From CAVRGQ01 sp963720785 (GTDB lineage: Bacteria; Actinomycetota; Acidimicrobiia; IMCC26256; DASPTH01): 64,000 bases of DNA. The notes beneath the pieces are model-generated. The model was not told where the DNA came from. It worked only from the letters and a program-made list of their open reading frames with translations, and did not search any database. The number at the start of each line of letters is the position of its first letter. Positions within the stretch are counted from its first letter, which is position 1. The translations under genes were made by a program, and so were the position numbers. Shown piece by piece: positions 8,241-15,783 of the stretch. The stretch lies in assembly GCA_963720785.1 (NCBI GenBank), contig CAVRGQ010000007.1:1-64000 (forward strand). Direction: 5' to 3'.

Positions 8241-8402
8241 TCGCGATGGCCTGCCACGATCGACCAGTGCACACTTGTGGTGATCTTCTGTGTCGTTGGA
8301 CCTGGGAGTGAGATCGCTCGCTCGGGTGGGAGTGGTGGTACTCGGCCTTCGACTCGGCCGACTGACGCGGTTCTCTTCGGCGTCCGGACTGAGTCGTGCG
8401 AT

Positions 8403-8966
8403 TCAGTGCACGTGCTGGAGCGCGACGTTCGTGGCGACGAGGTCGAAGTCCGTCGGATCGAACGGGCCACCGATCCACTCGAGGAGATCGTCGTGGTCCT
8501 CGTGGCTGGGATCAGCCAGCGCGAGCAGCAGCTCCTCGTAGCCTCCAGCGCCGCCACAGTCCTCCGGGGGGCACGCGTTGGCACCGTCGAGGCACACGGC
8601 GTGTTTCAGGCCGTACGGGAGCGTGTGCCGGTCCTCGACGAGGATCGTATGGTCCCACCCGTCGCCGAAGTCGTACTCGTAGGCGATCCGGCTCCTTTCG
8701 CCGAGCGCGCGGATGACGGTGATGGTCTTCTCGTGGAGCAGATCGACGTCCTCGTCGAGGAAGTCGTCGTCAAAGTGCATCCCGTAGCGATCGCCGTCGA
8801 TCGTGAACGCGTGCAGATGCGAGTTCGTCCAACCCATCGCGGCCTGGAAGATCATGTGCAGCTTCGCCAATCGGATGCCGCCGGGAACGAGCAGCCGGCG
8901 CCACACCGTGGGCGTGACCTCATCGAGCTCGATCCGCAGCTGGAACACCTGCTGTCCGGTGGGCAT
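8403..8966 (-). CDS. Plasmid pRiA4b ORF-3 family protein
   Basis: A 187-residue protein with the family's hallmarks: VFQLRIELDEVTPTVWRRLL at the start, then LHMIFQAAMGWTNSHLHAF, YEYDFGDGWDHTILVED, CLDGANACPPEDCGGAGGYE and a closing WIGGPFDPTDFD. These small alpha/beta proteins have no established biochemical role; they are common on plasmids, and some are insertion-sequence passengers. The CxxxxC-type stretch ACPPEDCGG is intact. It stands alone, convergent with the racemase gene, in the accessory right half of the island. ATG 8966 fits the family start. Confidence 0.88.
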   Translation of the reverse strand: MPTGQQVFQLRIELDEVTPTVWRRLLVPGGIRLAKLHMIFQAAMGWTNSHLHAFTIDGDRYGMHFDDDFLDEDVDLLHEKTITVIRALGERSRIAYEYDFGDGWDHTILVEDRHTLPYGLKHAVCLDGANACPPEDCGGAGGYEELLLALADPSHEDHDDLLEWIGGPFDPTDFDLVATNVALQHVH

Positions 8967-9125
8967 CGGCGCAGTGTACGAAGCGGAGGCCGTCCGCGGG
9001 AGTGAGTCACAGCGAGGAGGGAGCGAAGTCGGGAGCGGTCCGGGGAGCTGTCTCGGGACCAGCATCCAGCACGGTGACCGCCGCTCCGTCGTCGTCGGCG
9101 GCGCCGGCAGGAGTTGGGAGGTCGG

Positions 9126-9407
9126 ATGGAACGGCTCACCGTGACGGTCACCGAGGCGGCGGAGATCCTGGGCGTCTCGCGCACGAGCGCGTACGAACTC
9201 GTGCGCGCAGGTGCGCTCCCCTCGGTCCGGCTCGGACGTCGGATCGTCGTGACCCGGCGCGCGCTCGAGGAGCTTCTCGGTGCTCCGCTCCCTGAGCAAC
9301 GCGGCGCCCGGCGCAGTCACGACTGCGGCGAACGCACAGCGGCCAGGAGTACTGGGAAGTCTTCGGTGACGGTCGACCAGACGATGTCGACATCGATCTC
9401 GAAGTAG
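9126..9407 (+). CDS. Excisionase/MerR-type HTH DNA-binding protein
   Basis: A 93-residue protein. Residues about 4-55 form a single winged-HTH domain of the excisionase family: TVTEAAEILGVSRTSAYELV, then RAGALPSVRLGRRIVVTRRA and LEELLGA. The remaining ~40 residues are low-complexity and overlap the 3' end of hepT on the other strand (9317-9407), so translation may in fact matter only for the HTH part. ATG 9126 is preceded by GGGAGG. Xis-like proteins bend att DNA and steer integrases towards excision. Its presence close to the integrase gene supports the island reading, though it is not in an operon with it. Confidence 0.75.
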   Translation: MERLTVTVTEAAEILGVSRTSAYELVRAGALPSVRLGRRIVVTRRALEELLGAPLPEQRGARRSHDCGERTAARSTGKSSVTVDQTMSTSISK

Positions 9408-9652
9408 TGGTGAACGATCCGGTCGCGCATGCGTGCGGCGCTCGACCACTCGACGTCGGGATAGGCCGATCGAAAGGCTGGCGTCACGGCCTTGGCAGCT
9501 TCTCCAACGTTCTCGATGAGCTTGCACAGCGCGAGCAGGAGGACGCGATCGTCGTCGAGATCGGAACGCACGTGACCGGCGATGATGGCCAAGCCTTCCT
9601 CGCAAGCTTCGACCATGTGCGCGATGCGCTCGTCGTCACGCGGCTGCGTCAT
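9317..9652 (-). CDS. hepT: HepT-like ribonuclease toxin (DUF86)
   Basis: A 111-residue helical protein of the HEPN superfamily. The catalytic RX4HXY motif is present as RDRIVHHY. Upstream helices read DDERIAHMVEACEEGLAIIA and LLLALCKLIENVGEAAKAV, as in HepT proteins. HepT toxins are HEPN-family proteins held in check by adenylylation by the partner MntA. The start ATG at 9652 overlaps the end of mntA by 17 bp, the usual antitoxin-then-toxin order. The toxin frame is intact here while the antitoxin frame is not. Confidence 0.85.
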   Translation of the reverse strand: MTQPRDDERIAHMVEACEEGLAIIAGHVRSDLDDDRVLLLALCKLIENVGEAAKAVTPAFRSAYPDVEWSSAARMRDRIVHHYFEIDVDIVWSTVTEDFPVLLAAVRSPQS

Positions 9653-10012
9653 AGACCGGCTCGGCCTCTTCGATGACTCGGTCGCGGAAACGGCGGCCCA
9701 GGTCGCCCGCCGTTCGGAGGTCGACTCGGCGATCGTGGAACACCCGCTCCTCCAACTCGAGCTCCATGCCCGAGATCCGCAGCATGCCGGGCACATTCTG
9801 CCCTGCCTCGAATTCCACCAGAAGGTCGACATCGCTCTCGGGCGTGAAGTCGTCGCGGAGGGCAGAGCCGAACACCGCCAGCCGACGGATGGGTGGCGGC
9901 GGCAGAAGTCGGCGATCAGACCTGGATCGACATCGAGGCGGGTGAGCACATCCATGCCCGTCGAGTGTTCCATCTCCGCGATCGTCGGGCGCCGAGGATT
10001 TGGCTTCGCCAT
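9636..10012 (-). pseudogene. mntA: MntA-like nucleotidyltransferase antitoxin, frameshifted
   Basis: The N-terminal part (MAKPNPRRPTIAEMEHSTGM, then DVLTRLDVDPGLIADFCRRHP) reads from ATG 10012. After about 9890 the protein continues in another frame with IRRLAVFGSALRDDFTPESD then VDLLVEFEAG. The exact minimal-nucleotidyltransferase motif GSX10DXD is present (GS, ten residues, DVD). One missing base near 9890 explains the break. MntA transfers AMP to the HepT tyrosine to neutralise it. Because of the shift, the C-terminal half is now in frame with the end of the integrase gene. Either this is a sequence error or the antitoxin is truncated. Confidence 0.75.
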
Positions 10013-11085
10013 CGAGAGTGGCGGCGATGGACGACGCGAGCGCGCGGTCGGCGCCCTCGACCGCGTGGGCGTACACCCGCAGGGTCATCGCCGGGTTCGA
10101 GTGCCCGAGACGCCCGGCGACGGTGCGCACGTCGTGCCCGCTCGTGATCGCGGTCGTGGCGGTCCAGTGGCGGAGATCGTGCAGGCGCCACTTCTTGTCG
10201 ATGCCCGACTGCTCCCGCGCCCGGTTCCACCACCAGCCGATGCGGTCGGGGTTGGCGGGATCGGCCGTGTCGGAGAAGAGATACGGCGACGCCTGCTCAC
10301 GCGTCGCTCGGAGCGCCGCGATCTCGTCGACGGTCGCCGCGTCGAGCGTGACGGTGCGCGTGTTGCCGGTCTTCGTCGCGACGTCTTCGACGTAGGACTC
10401 GCCGTCACGTCGCACGACGCACACGCTGCTGTCGATGGTGAGCTGGTTGCCGTCGAGGTCGCGTCCACTGCAGCGCGGCGAGCTCGGCACGCCGCAGCCC
10501 GCCGACCGCGGCGAGGCGCAGCGCGACGCCGGCCGCGGGATCGATCTCCTGCGCCGCCGCGATCACGGTGCGGACGTCGGCGGGCGTCATCGCCTCGCGC
10601 GGCGCGCGCTTCGGCTGCCGAAGGATCGCCTGGCTCGCGGGGTTGCTCCCGACCCACTCCCAGCGCAGCGCCTGCGCGAGCGCGGCGCGCAGCACGGAGT
10701 GCCGGCTGCGGATCGCGGCCTCCCCCACTCCCGTCTTGCGCATGCGCGCATGCCAACGCTCGACGTCGGCGACGCGCAGCCGCGCGACGGGCATCTCGGC
10801 GATCGGGTCGGACTCGATCCGCGCGATGCGGCTCTCGTAATCGCGCCGCGTCGACTCGGCCCACACCGGCTGGTTCACGTCGCGCCACGCGCCGAGCACG
10901 TCGGTCACCGTGCGACCCGCCGCGTTCGACGGGGGCCTCGCCTCGAGCGTCGCCGCGACGCGCTGCGCCTCGCGCTTGGTGCCCCGCACGGTCTTGCTGA
11001 TCTGGGTGGGCCGGCCGGACGCGTCGCGCCCGGTGAAGACCCGGATCTCCCAGACCCCTGGCTTCCGCTCGCGCACCGTCGCCAC
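10013..11085 (-). pseudogene. Tyrosine recombinase (phage/ICE-type integrase), frameshifted
   Basis: The N-terminal arm-binding and SAM-like core-binding parts (MATVRERKPGVWEIRVFTG; then WHARMRKTGVGEAAIRSRHS) lead to GLRRAELAALQW with the first catalytic Arg. The frame then shifts near 10465 and continues with DLDGNQLTI, the catalytic Lys in TKTGNTR, HDLRHWTAT (His-x-x-Arg), GRLGH and the tyrosine in LRVYAHAV. All catalytic residues exist, split over two frames by one base. The second frame has no stop at the family end and runs on through mntA to 9636. The start lies 58 bp from the dehydrogenase 3' repeat, typical of an integrase beside its attachment site. Confidence 0.82.
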
Positions 11086-11103
11086 GGTGGATCACCGTAG
11101 CAC

Positions 11104-11145
11104 GAGTAGGGATTTGTAGGGATAGGCCGGTCCTGAGGGACCGGC
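11104..11145. repeat. Integrase-side att region: two TAGGGAT repeats and a CCGGTCC/GGACCGG hairpin
   Basis: TAGGGAT occurs at 11106-11112 and 11116-11122. They are followed by an inverted repeat CCGGTCC-TGAG-GGACCGG (11128-11145) between the integrase start and the dehydrogenase stop. The hairpin could end dehydrogenase transcription or be part of the attachment site. A similar TAGGGAT pair is present at 852-868. Confidence 0.5.
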
Positions 11146-11239
11146 GACTCGAAGATCAGATCAGCGAATGTGCACGCCAGAGATGGCGCGGGCGATCACG
11201 AGGCGCTGCACCTCGGAGGTGCCTTCGAAGATCGTGTAG
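11143..11239 (-). repeat. Proximal copy of the dehydrogenase 3'-end repeat
   Basis: This is the right-hand copy matching 656-755. It covers the last ~75 coding bases and the stop of the intact dehydrogenase gene, so the gene is complete after insertion. It corresponds to the target-gene side of an integrated element. Confidence 0.8.
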
Positions 11240-12375
11240 ATCTTCGAGTCGCGGTGCCACCGCTCCACGGGGTACTCGCGCACGTAGCCGTAGCCGCCGA
11301 GGATCTGGATGGCCTGCTCGGTCACCCATACCGCGGTCTCGCCGGCCTTGAGCTTGCTCATCGAGCCCTCGCCCGACTCGAAGGTCTTGCCGTTGCGGCC
11401 CATCCAGGCCGCGCGCCACACGAGCAGGCGCGACGCGTCGGTCTCCGTCTTCATGTCGGCGAGCTTGAAGGCGATGCCCTGATTCTCGATGATGGCGCGG
11501 CCGAACTGCTGGCGCTCCTTGGCGTAGTCGAGTGCGTACTCGTACGCGGCGCGGGCGATGCCCACGGCCATCGCGCCCACGATCGGGCGGGTCGCCTCGA
11601 ACGTGGCGAGCGCGGCCTGGTGGCGCGAGCCCGTGCCCTGGCGGGCCCGGGCGAGACGCTCGTCGAGGCGGTCCTTGCCGCCGAGGAGACAGCTGCCGGG
11701 GATGCGCACGTCGTCGAGCACCACCTCCGCGGTGTGACTCGCACGGATGCCCATCTTCTGGAATTTCTGGCCCATGCTCAGGCCGGGTGTGTTCGGGCCG
11801 ATCACGAAGCTGGCCTGGCCGCGCGCCTTGAGCTCGGGGTCGACCGATGCCACGACCACGTGCACGTCGGCGATGCCGCCGTTGGTGATCCACGTCTTCG
11901 TGCCGTTGAGCACCCACTCGTCCTTGGCCTCGTCGTACACCGCACGGGTGCGCAGCGAGCTCACGTCGCTGCCGGCGTCGGGCTCGGTCACGCAGAACGC
12001 GCCGAGGGCGATCTTCTCCGGCGTGCCGTAGCACTGCGGCACCCACTCCCCGATCTGCTCGTCGGTGCCGTTGGCGAGGATGCCCGACACCGCGAGCGTG
12101 GTGCCGAAGATCGCCAGCGTGATGCCGGCGTCGCCCCAGCACATCTCCTCGCTGACGATCGGCCAGGTGAGGCCGGTGGGATCGGCCACCGCGTTGGCCC
12201 CGAAGTCGACGGAGTAGAGGCCGATGCGGGCGGCCTCCTCGATGACCGGCCACGGGGTCTCCTCCCGTTCGTCCCACTCGTGGGCGACGGGCCGGATCAC
12301 GTTCTCGGCGAAGTCGTGTACCCAGTCCTTGAGCTGGACCTGGTCGTCGTTGAGCTCGAGGGAGAAGTCACCCAT
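11161..12375 (-). CDS. Acyl-CoA dehydrogenase
   Basis: A 404-residue FAD flavoenzyme that introduces the alpha-beta double bond into an acyl-CoA. Visible parts are the helical N-terminal domain (LELNDDQVQLKDWVHDFAEN), the FAD/substrate loop GAFCVTEPDAGSDVSSLRTR, WITNGGIADVHVVVAS in the beta domain, and the C-terminal ILGGYGYVREYPVERWHRD with IFEGTSEVQR. An insertion-like segment rich in Arg/Ala (DRLDERLARARQGTGSRHQ) lies mid-protein. ATG 12375 is preceded by AGGAGG. The perfect palindrome at 12421-12440 upstream suggests TetR-type control. Its 3' end is the island integration target. Confidence 0.92.
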   Translation of the reverse strand: MGDFSLELNDDQVQLKDWVHDFAENVIRPVAHEWDEREETPWPVIEEAARIGLYSVDFGANAVADPTGLTWPIVSEEMCWGDAGITLAIFGTTLAVSGILANGTDEQIGEWVPQCYGTPEKIALGAFCVTEPDAGSDVSSLRTRAVYDEAKDEWVLNGTKTWITNGGIADVHVVVASVDPELKARGQASFVIGPNTPGLSMGQKFQKMGIRASHTAEVVLDDVRIPGSCLLGGKDRLDERLARARQGTGSRHQAALATFEATRPIVGAMAVGIARAAYEYALDYAKERQQFGRAIIENQGIAFKLADMKTETDASRLLVWRAAWMGRNGKTFESGEGSMSKLKAGETAVWVTEQAIQILGGYGYVREYPVERWHRDSKIYTIFEGTSEVQRLVIARAISGVHIR

Positions 12376-12420
12376 CGGGGCCTCCTGGAGACGGCGCCGT
12401 GCGTGGGCGCTCGGGGGCGA

Positions 12421-12440
12421 AAGTTACTGACGGGTAACTT
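12421..12440. promoter_or_regulatory. Palindromic operator AAGTTAC-N6-GTAACTT
   Basis: A perfect 7-6-7 inverted repeat lies about 45 bp upstream of the acyl-CoA dehydrogenase start. The adjacent sequence on the gene strand (GATAAG) is AT-rich and may be the -10 region, so a bound dimer would block the promoter. TTAC...GTAA palindromes are typical of TetR-family fatty-acid regulators, but no regulator gene adjoins it. Confidence 0.55.
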
Positions 12441-12539
12441 ATCACGCGTGCGGCGTCCTCCGCTCAAGCGCGGGAGTGCCCGCCGGCGGGGCAGCCGACG
12501 GGCACTCGCTGGATCTGGCGGGGGGTGATCAGGTGCCGC

Positions 12540-13010
12540 TCAGGCGCTGGCGCCCGCCGCCGCCTGGCCGGCCTTCTGGCCCCAGGTGCGGTTGAGGAAG
12601 CGGTCGACCCGGTCCGGCACCTTCGACTTGATCGTGTCGGCCCGCTCCTGCTTGATCTTGCCGTCGGCGACGGCCTGGTCGATCTTGGTGGTGGCCTGCT
12701 GGGTGAGCGCGTCAGCGAGGGCCGCAGGGTCCTTGCCCACCGAGGTGGCGTACTGGCTGATGGTCTGGCCGCCCTTGAGCGCCGCCTTGAGGTCGTCCTT
12801 GGTGACGCCGAGCTGGTCGAGCACCGTCTTGAACGCCGCCTTCGCCACCTTGGCCCGGACGCCCGGGTGGCGGGTGGTCTGGCTGGTGGCGGCGCCACTG
12901 CCCGCCGAGCCGTCGGCGGCGAACGCGGAGCCGGCGACACCCACGGCGCCCACGGTGAGGGCGCCGGCCATGGCGACGGTGGCGGTGAGCTTCTTCAGGG
13001 TCGGATTCAT
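12540..13010 (-). CDS. Secreted helical protein of unknown function
   Basis: A 156-residue protein. Residues 1-30 are a signal peptide: two lysines (MNPTLKKLTATVAMAGALTV), a hydrophobic core and a cleavage motif near GSAFA. The mature part is Ala/Lys-rich and helical, with LGVTKDDLKAALKGGQTISQ, YATSVGKDPAALADAL and DQAVADGKIKQERADTIK. This kind of repeated short helix is common in secreted actinobacterial hypothetical proteins. The start at 13010 has AAGGAG eight bases ahead; an upstream in-frame ATG is less likely. No catalytic motif is visible. It is a single-gene unit transcribed towards the dehydrogenase. Confidence 0.8.
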   Translation of the reverse strand: MNPTLKKLTATVAMAGALTVGAVGVAGSAFAADGSAGSGAATSQTTRHPGVRAKVAKAAFKTVLDQLGVTKDDLKAALKGGQTISQYATSVGKDPAALADALTQQATTKIDQAVADGKIKQERADTIKSKVPDRVDRFLNRTWGQKAGQAAAGASA

Positions 13011-13180
13011 GGTGTGCTCCTTGGTCGTGGCCCGGGGGTCGGGCCGGTCCTGGTGGACGGTGCTTCCGTCCGTCCTCGACACTGATGAAACGCCCGGAAC
13101 ATCATGGCCGTGTGAAGCCGAGCCCAGGAGCGCGCGAGCCCAGGAACTCAGGGAGAGACGTGCGGTAGCGTCCGCGGCCT

Positions 13181-13936
13181 GTGAGCAGCGACGTCACCAC
13201 CACCATCTCCGATCTCGTCGCCACCGTCGAGATCCACCGCCCGCCGCACAACTGGTTCGACCTCGAGGTGCTCGCGGGTCTCGCCGACGCCGTCCTCGCG
13301 CTCGACGACGACGCGTCGGCCCGGGCCATCGTGCTGTGCACCGAGGGCAAGAACTTCTGCGCCGGCGCGGACCTCACCGGCGGCGAGGTGCTCGACAACA
13401 CGGCCACCCTGTACGCGACGGCCGTGCGGTTGTTCACCGGCACGAAGCCGATCGTCGCCGCGGTGCAGGGCGCCGCGATCGGCGGGGGCCTCGGCCTCGC
13501 GCTCGCGGCCGACTTCCGCGTCGCGTCGCCCGAGACGCGCTTCTCGTGCAACTTCGCGAAGCTCGGCTTCCACCAGGGCTTCGGCATCTCGGTCACGCTG
13601 CCCGCGGTCGTCGGCCCGCAGCGCGCACTCGAGCTCATGTACACCGCCGTCGACGTCCGCGGCGACCAGGCGCTGCACATCGGGCTCGCCGATCGCGTGG
13701 TGCCCGCCGACGAACTGCGCGCCGCCGCGCAGGCGTTCGCCGCGGAAATCGCGGCCAACGGGCCGCTCGCGGTGCAGGCCATCCGCACCACGATGCGCGG
13801 CGACCTCGCCGAACGCGTCGCCGCGGCCACCGCGCACGAGGCCAGAGAGCAGGCCCGCCTCCGTGAGACCGACGATTTCCAGGAAGGCGTCGCCGCGACG
13901 GGCGAGCGCCGCACCCCGAACTTCACCGGCCGATGA
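13181..13936 (+). CDS. Enoyl-CoA hydratase/isomerase family protein
   Basis: A 251-residue crotonase. It has VATVEIHRPPHNWFDLEVL at the start, the oxyanion loop KNFCAGADLTGG, the second loop VQGAAIGGGLGLALAADFRV, and FAKLGFHQGFGISVTLP in place of the usual Glu loop. The standard first Glu position is Leu (GGGLGLAL) and the second is Gln/Gly, so ordinary water addition is doubtful. The GTG start at 13181 fits the family length. The stop overlaps the next gene's ATG (13933), so it is co-translated with the APH-like kinase. Confidence 0.87.
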   Translation: MSSDVTTTISDLVATVEIHRPPHNWFDLEVLAGLADAVLALDDDASARAIVLCTEGKNFCAGADLTGGEVLDNTATLYATAVRLFTGTKPIVAAVQGAAIGGGLGLALAADFRVASPETRFSCNFAKLGFHQGFGISVTLPAVVGPQRALELMYTAVDVRGDQALHIGLADRVVPADELRAAAQAFAAEIAANGPLAVQAIRTTMRGDLAERVAAATAHEAREQARLRETDDFQEGVAATGERRTPNFTGR

Positions 13937-15009
13937 GTGAGGAGGCGATGAGCGAGGCACCGCTCGGGCCCCCGGCGGGCGTCGACCTCGATGCCCTCGC
14001 GCGCTGGGCCGCCGACGCGCTGCCCGCGCTCACCCCGCCGTTCACCGGCCACACGCTCGTGGGCGGGCAGTCGAACATCACCGTCCGCATCGACGACGCC
14101 ACCGGACAGCCGGTGGTGCTGCGTCGTCCGCCACTCCACGGCGTGCTCGCCACCGCCCACGACATGGGCCGGGAGCACCGCATCATCAGCGCGCTCGTGC
14201 CCACACCGGTGCCGGTGCCGGTCACCATGGCGATGTGCCACGACACCGACGTGATCGGTGCGCCCTTCTACGTGATGTCCTACGTCGAAGGCGTGGTGCT
14301 CGAGACCGCGGTCGAGGTCGAGGCCTCGATGACCGTCGGCGCACGCCGTGTCGCGGGTGAGTCACTGGTCGACACGCTCGTCGCACTGCACGCGGTCGAC
14401 ATCGACGCGGTGGGCCTCGGCGACTTCGCCAAACGCGAAGACCTCGTGCCGCGCCAGCTCAAGCGGTGGCTCGCACAGTTCCAGGCCGGCGACACCGCGC
14501 TCGTGCCGCAGATCGCCGCAACCGTCGAGCGGGTGCACGGCATCCTCGCGTCGCGCGTCCCGGAGCAGCAGGGCGCCACGATCGTGCACGGCGACTTCCG
14601 CCTCGGCAACACCATCGTCGACCCGGTGGCGGGCGACGTGCGCGCCGTCCTCGACTGGGAGATCTGCACCCTCGGCGACCCGCTCGCCGACGTCGGCTAC
14701 CTCCTCGCCACCTGGGGTCAGGCCGACGACCCGGTGCGCACGCAGCGCTTCGCGCCGTCGACCGCCGAGGGCTTCCCCTCGCGTGACGAGCTGTGCGCGC
14801 GCTACGCCGCCGGCTCGGGGCGCGACCTGGCCCAGGTCGAGTACTACATGACCTTCTCGTGGTGGCGGCTGTGCTGCATCCTCACCGGCGTGCTCACCCG
14901 GATGTTGTCGGGCGCGCGGGGCGAGGTCCCGCCGGACGTGCTCGAGGAGTTCCAGGACCGGGTGAACAGCTGTGCCGCACTCGCGGAGGAGCACGCCGCG
15001 GACCTGTGA
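13933..15009 (+). CDS. APH-type phosphotransferase (ACAD10/FadE36-like kinase domain protein)
   Basis: A 358-residue aminoglycoside-phosphotransferase-fold protein. The N-lobe has the Gly-rich loop VGGQSNITVRI and VLRRPP. The catalytic loop is IVHGDFRLGNTIVD (HGDxxxxN) and the metal-binding Asp is in AVLDWEICTLGDP. Relatives sit in beta-oxidation clusters and may phosphorylate hydroxyacyl groups before dehydration. It overlaps the crotonase stop by 4 bp, which agrees with an acyl-CoA role. ATG 13933 is chosen; ATG 13948 directly follows a GGAGG and is too close to it. Confidence 0.87.
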   Translation: MSEEAMSEAPLGPPAGVDLDALARWAADALPALTPPFTGHTLVGGQSNITVRIDDATGQPVVLRRPPLHGVLATAHDMGREHRIISALVPTPVPVPVTMAMCHDTDVIGAPFYVMSYVEGVVLETAVEVEASMTVGARRVAGESLVDTLVALHAVDIDAVGLGDFAKREDLVPRQLKRWLAQFQAGDTALVPQIAATVERVHGILASRVPEQQGATIVHGDFRLGNTIVDPVAGDVRAVLDWEICTLGDPLADVGYLLATWGQADDPVRTQRFAPSTAEGFPSRDELCARYAAGSGRDLAQVEYYMTFSWWRLCCILTGVLTRMLSGARGEVPPDVLEEFQDRVNSCAALAEEHAADL

Positions 15010-15052
15010 GCTGCACGGTTATCGTGGTCCTGCGCCGACCCAGGGGGACGCC

Positions 15053-15499
15053 ATGACACCCGAGACCACCACCACCGGCACCACGCAGCCGACCGTCACC
15101 GTCGCGGGCTACAGCCACGTGAACCTGATGGTCGACGACCTCGACGCCGCGCTCGCCTTCTACACCGAGGTGATGGGCTTCGAGCTCCTCCCCCGTCCCG
15201 ACTTCGGCGAGTTCGCCCGGGGCGCCTGGCTCGGCCACGGCGCGGCGCAGGTGCACCTCACCGTCGTCGACCAACGCGCGAACCGGGTGTTCTTCACCCC
15301 GCACATCGCGCTGCACATCCCCGCCGACTCCTTCCACGAGTCGATGGCCGCGCTGCGCGAACGGGGCGTCACCTTCATCGGCGAGCCGAGCTCACGCGTC
15401 GACTTCGACGTGGAGATCTGGGCCGCCTTCATCGAGGACCCGTGCGGCAACGTGATCGAGCTCACCGACGTCGACCCCCGCCCCGTCGGGCAGCGGTGA
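15053..15499 (+). CDS. VOC-superfamily (glyoxalase/dioxygenase fold) protein
   Basis: A 148-residue protein with paired beta-alpha-beta-beta-beta modules. The first is GYSHVNLMVDDLDAALAFYT EVMGFELLPRP-like and the second ends EDPCGNVIELTD. His in YSHVNL, the mid-protein AQVHLTVVDQ and Glu in NVIELTD are the likely metal ligands. This fold includes glyoxalase I, extradiol dioxygenases and fosfomycin-resistance enzymes; the substrate cannot be inferred. ATG 15053 has AGGGGG just upstream. Its stop overlaps a GTG that begins the zinc-finger gene. Confidence 0.85.
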   Translation: MTPETTTTGTTQPTVTVAGYSHVNLMVDDLDAALAFYTEVMGFELLPRPDFGEFARGAWLGHGAAQVHLTVVDQRANRVFFTPHIALHIPADSFHESMAALRERGVTFIGEPSSRVDFDVEIWAAFIEDPCGNVIELTDVDPRPVGQR

Positions 15500-15774
15500 C
15501 GCCGGTGAGCAGTCCGCCTTGCACGCACCTGCACACGATTCGAGAGGTCACCCCGAGCGCCGACGGCTGCGAGGACTGCCTGCGCATGGGCGGCACCTGG
15601 GTCCACCTCCGCATGTGCCTCACCTGCGGCCACGTGGGTTGCTGCGACAACTCGCCGAACAAGCACGCCACCGCGCACTTCCACGCGACGCAGCACCCGA
15701 TCATCCAGTCCCACGAACCCGGTGAGACCTGGATCTACTGCTACATCGACGACGTCATGCTCGAACCGGCCTGA
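15496..15774 (+). CDS. UBP-type zinc finger protein
   Basis: About 92 residues. It carries the zinc-binding Cys/His set of the UBP finger: CTHL near the start, GCEDCLRMGGTWVHLRMCLT then CGHVGCCD, and NKHATAHFHATQHPI then IQSHEP. The stand-alone bacterial version is common in actinobacteria and has no ubiquitin partner there; its role is unknown. GTG 15496 overlaps the upstream stop (GTGA); GTG 15505 is an alternative. Translational coupling to the VOC gene is likely. Confidence 0.85.
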   Translation: MTPVSSPPCTHLHTIREVTPSADGCEDCLRMGGTWVHLRMCLTCGHVGCCDNSPNKHATAHFHATQHPIIQSHEPGETWIYCYIDDVMLEPA

Positions 15775-15783
15775 GCCCGGCCG

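Larger units (their letters stand above)
656..11239. mobile_element. Putative integrative genomic island (~10.5 kb) inserted at the 3' end of an acyl-CoA dehydrogenase gene
   Basis: The segment is bounded by direct repeats of about 97-100 bp (656-755 and 11143-11239) that both encode the dehydrogenase C-terminus. At the right border a tyrosine integrase gene reads away from the target gene. Inside are an excisionase-like HTH gene, a HepT/MntA pair, a pRiA4b ORF-3-like gene and a seven-gene catabolic cassette with its own MarR regulator. Recombination between the repeats would release about 10,490 bp and leave an intact dehydrogenase gene. The island reading is inferred from this arrangement; an empty site has not been seen. 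The integrase is frame-broken in this sequence, so mobility is uncertain. Confidence 0.7.

Noticed and set aside
8342..8361. TCGGCC/GGCCGA hairpin as terminator of the island operon
   Set aside because: The stem is only six pairs with no U-tract; too weak to list as a feature.
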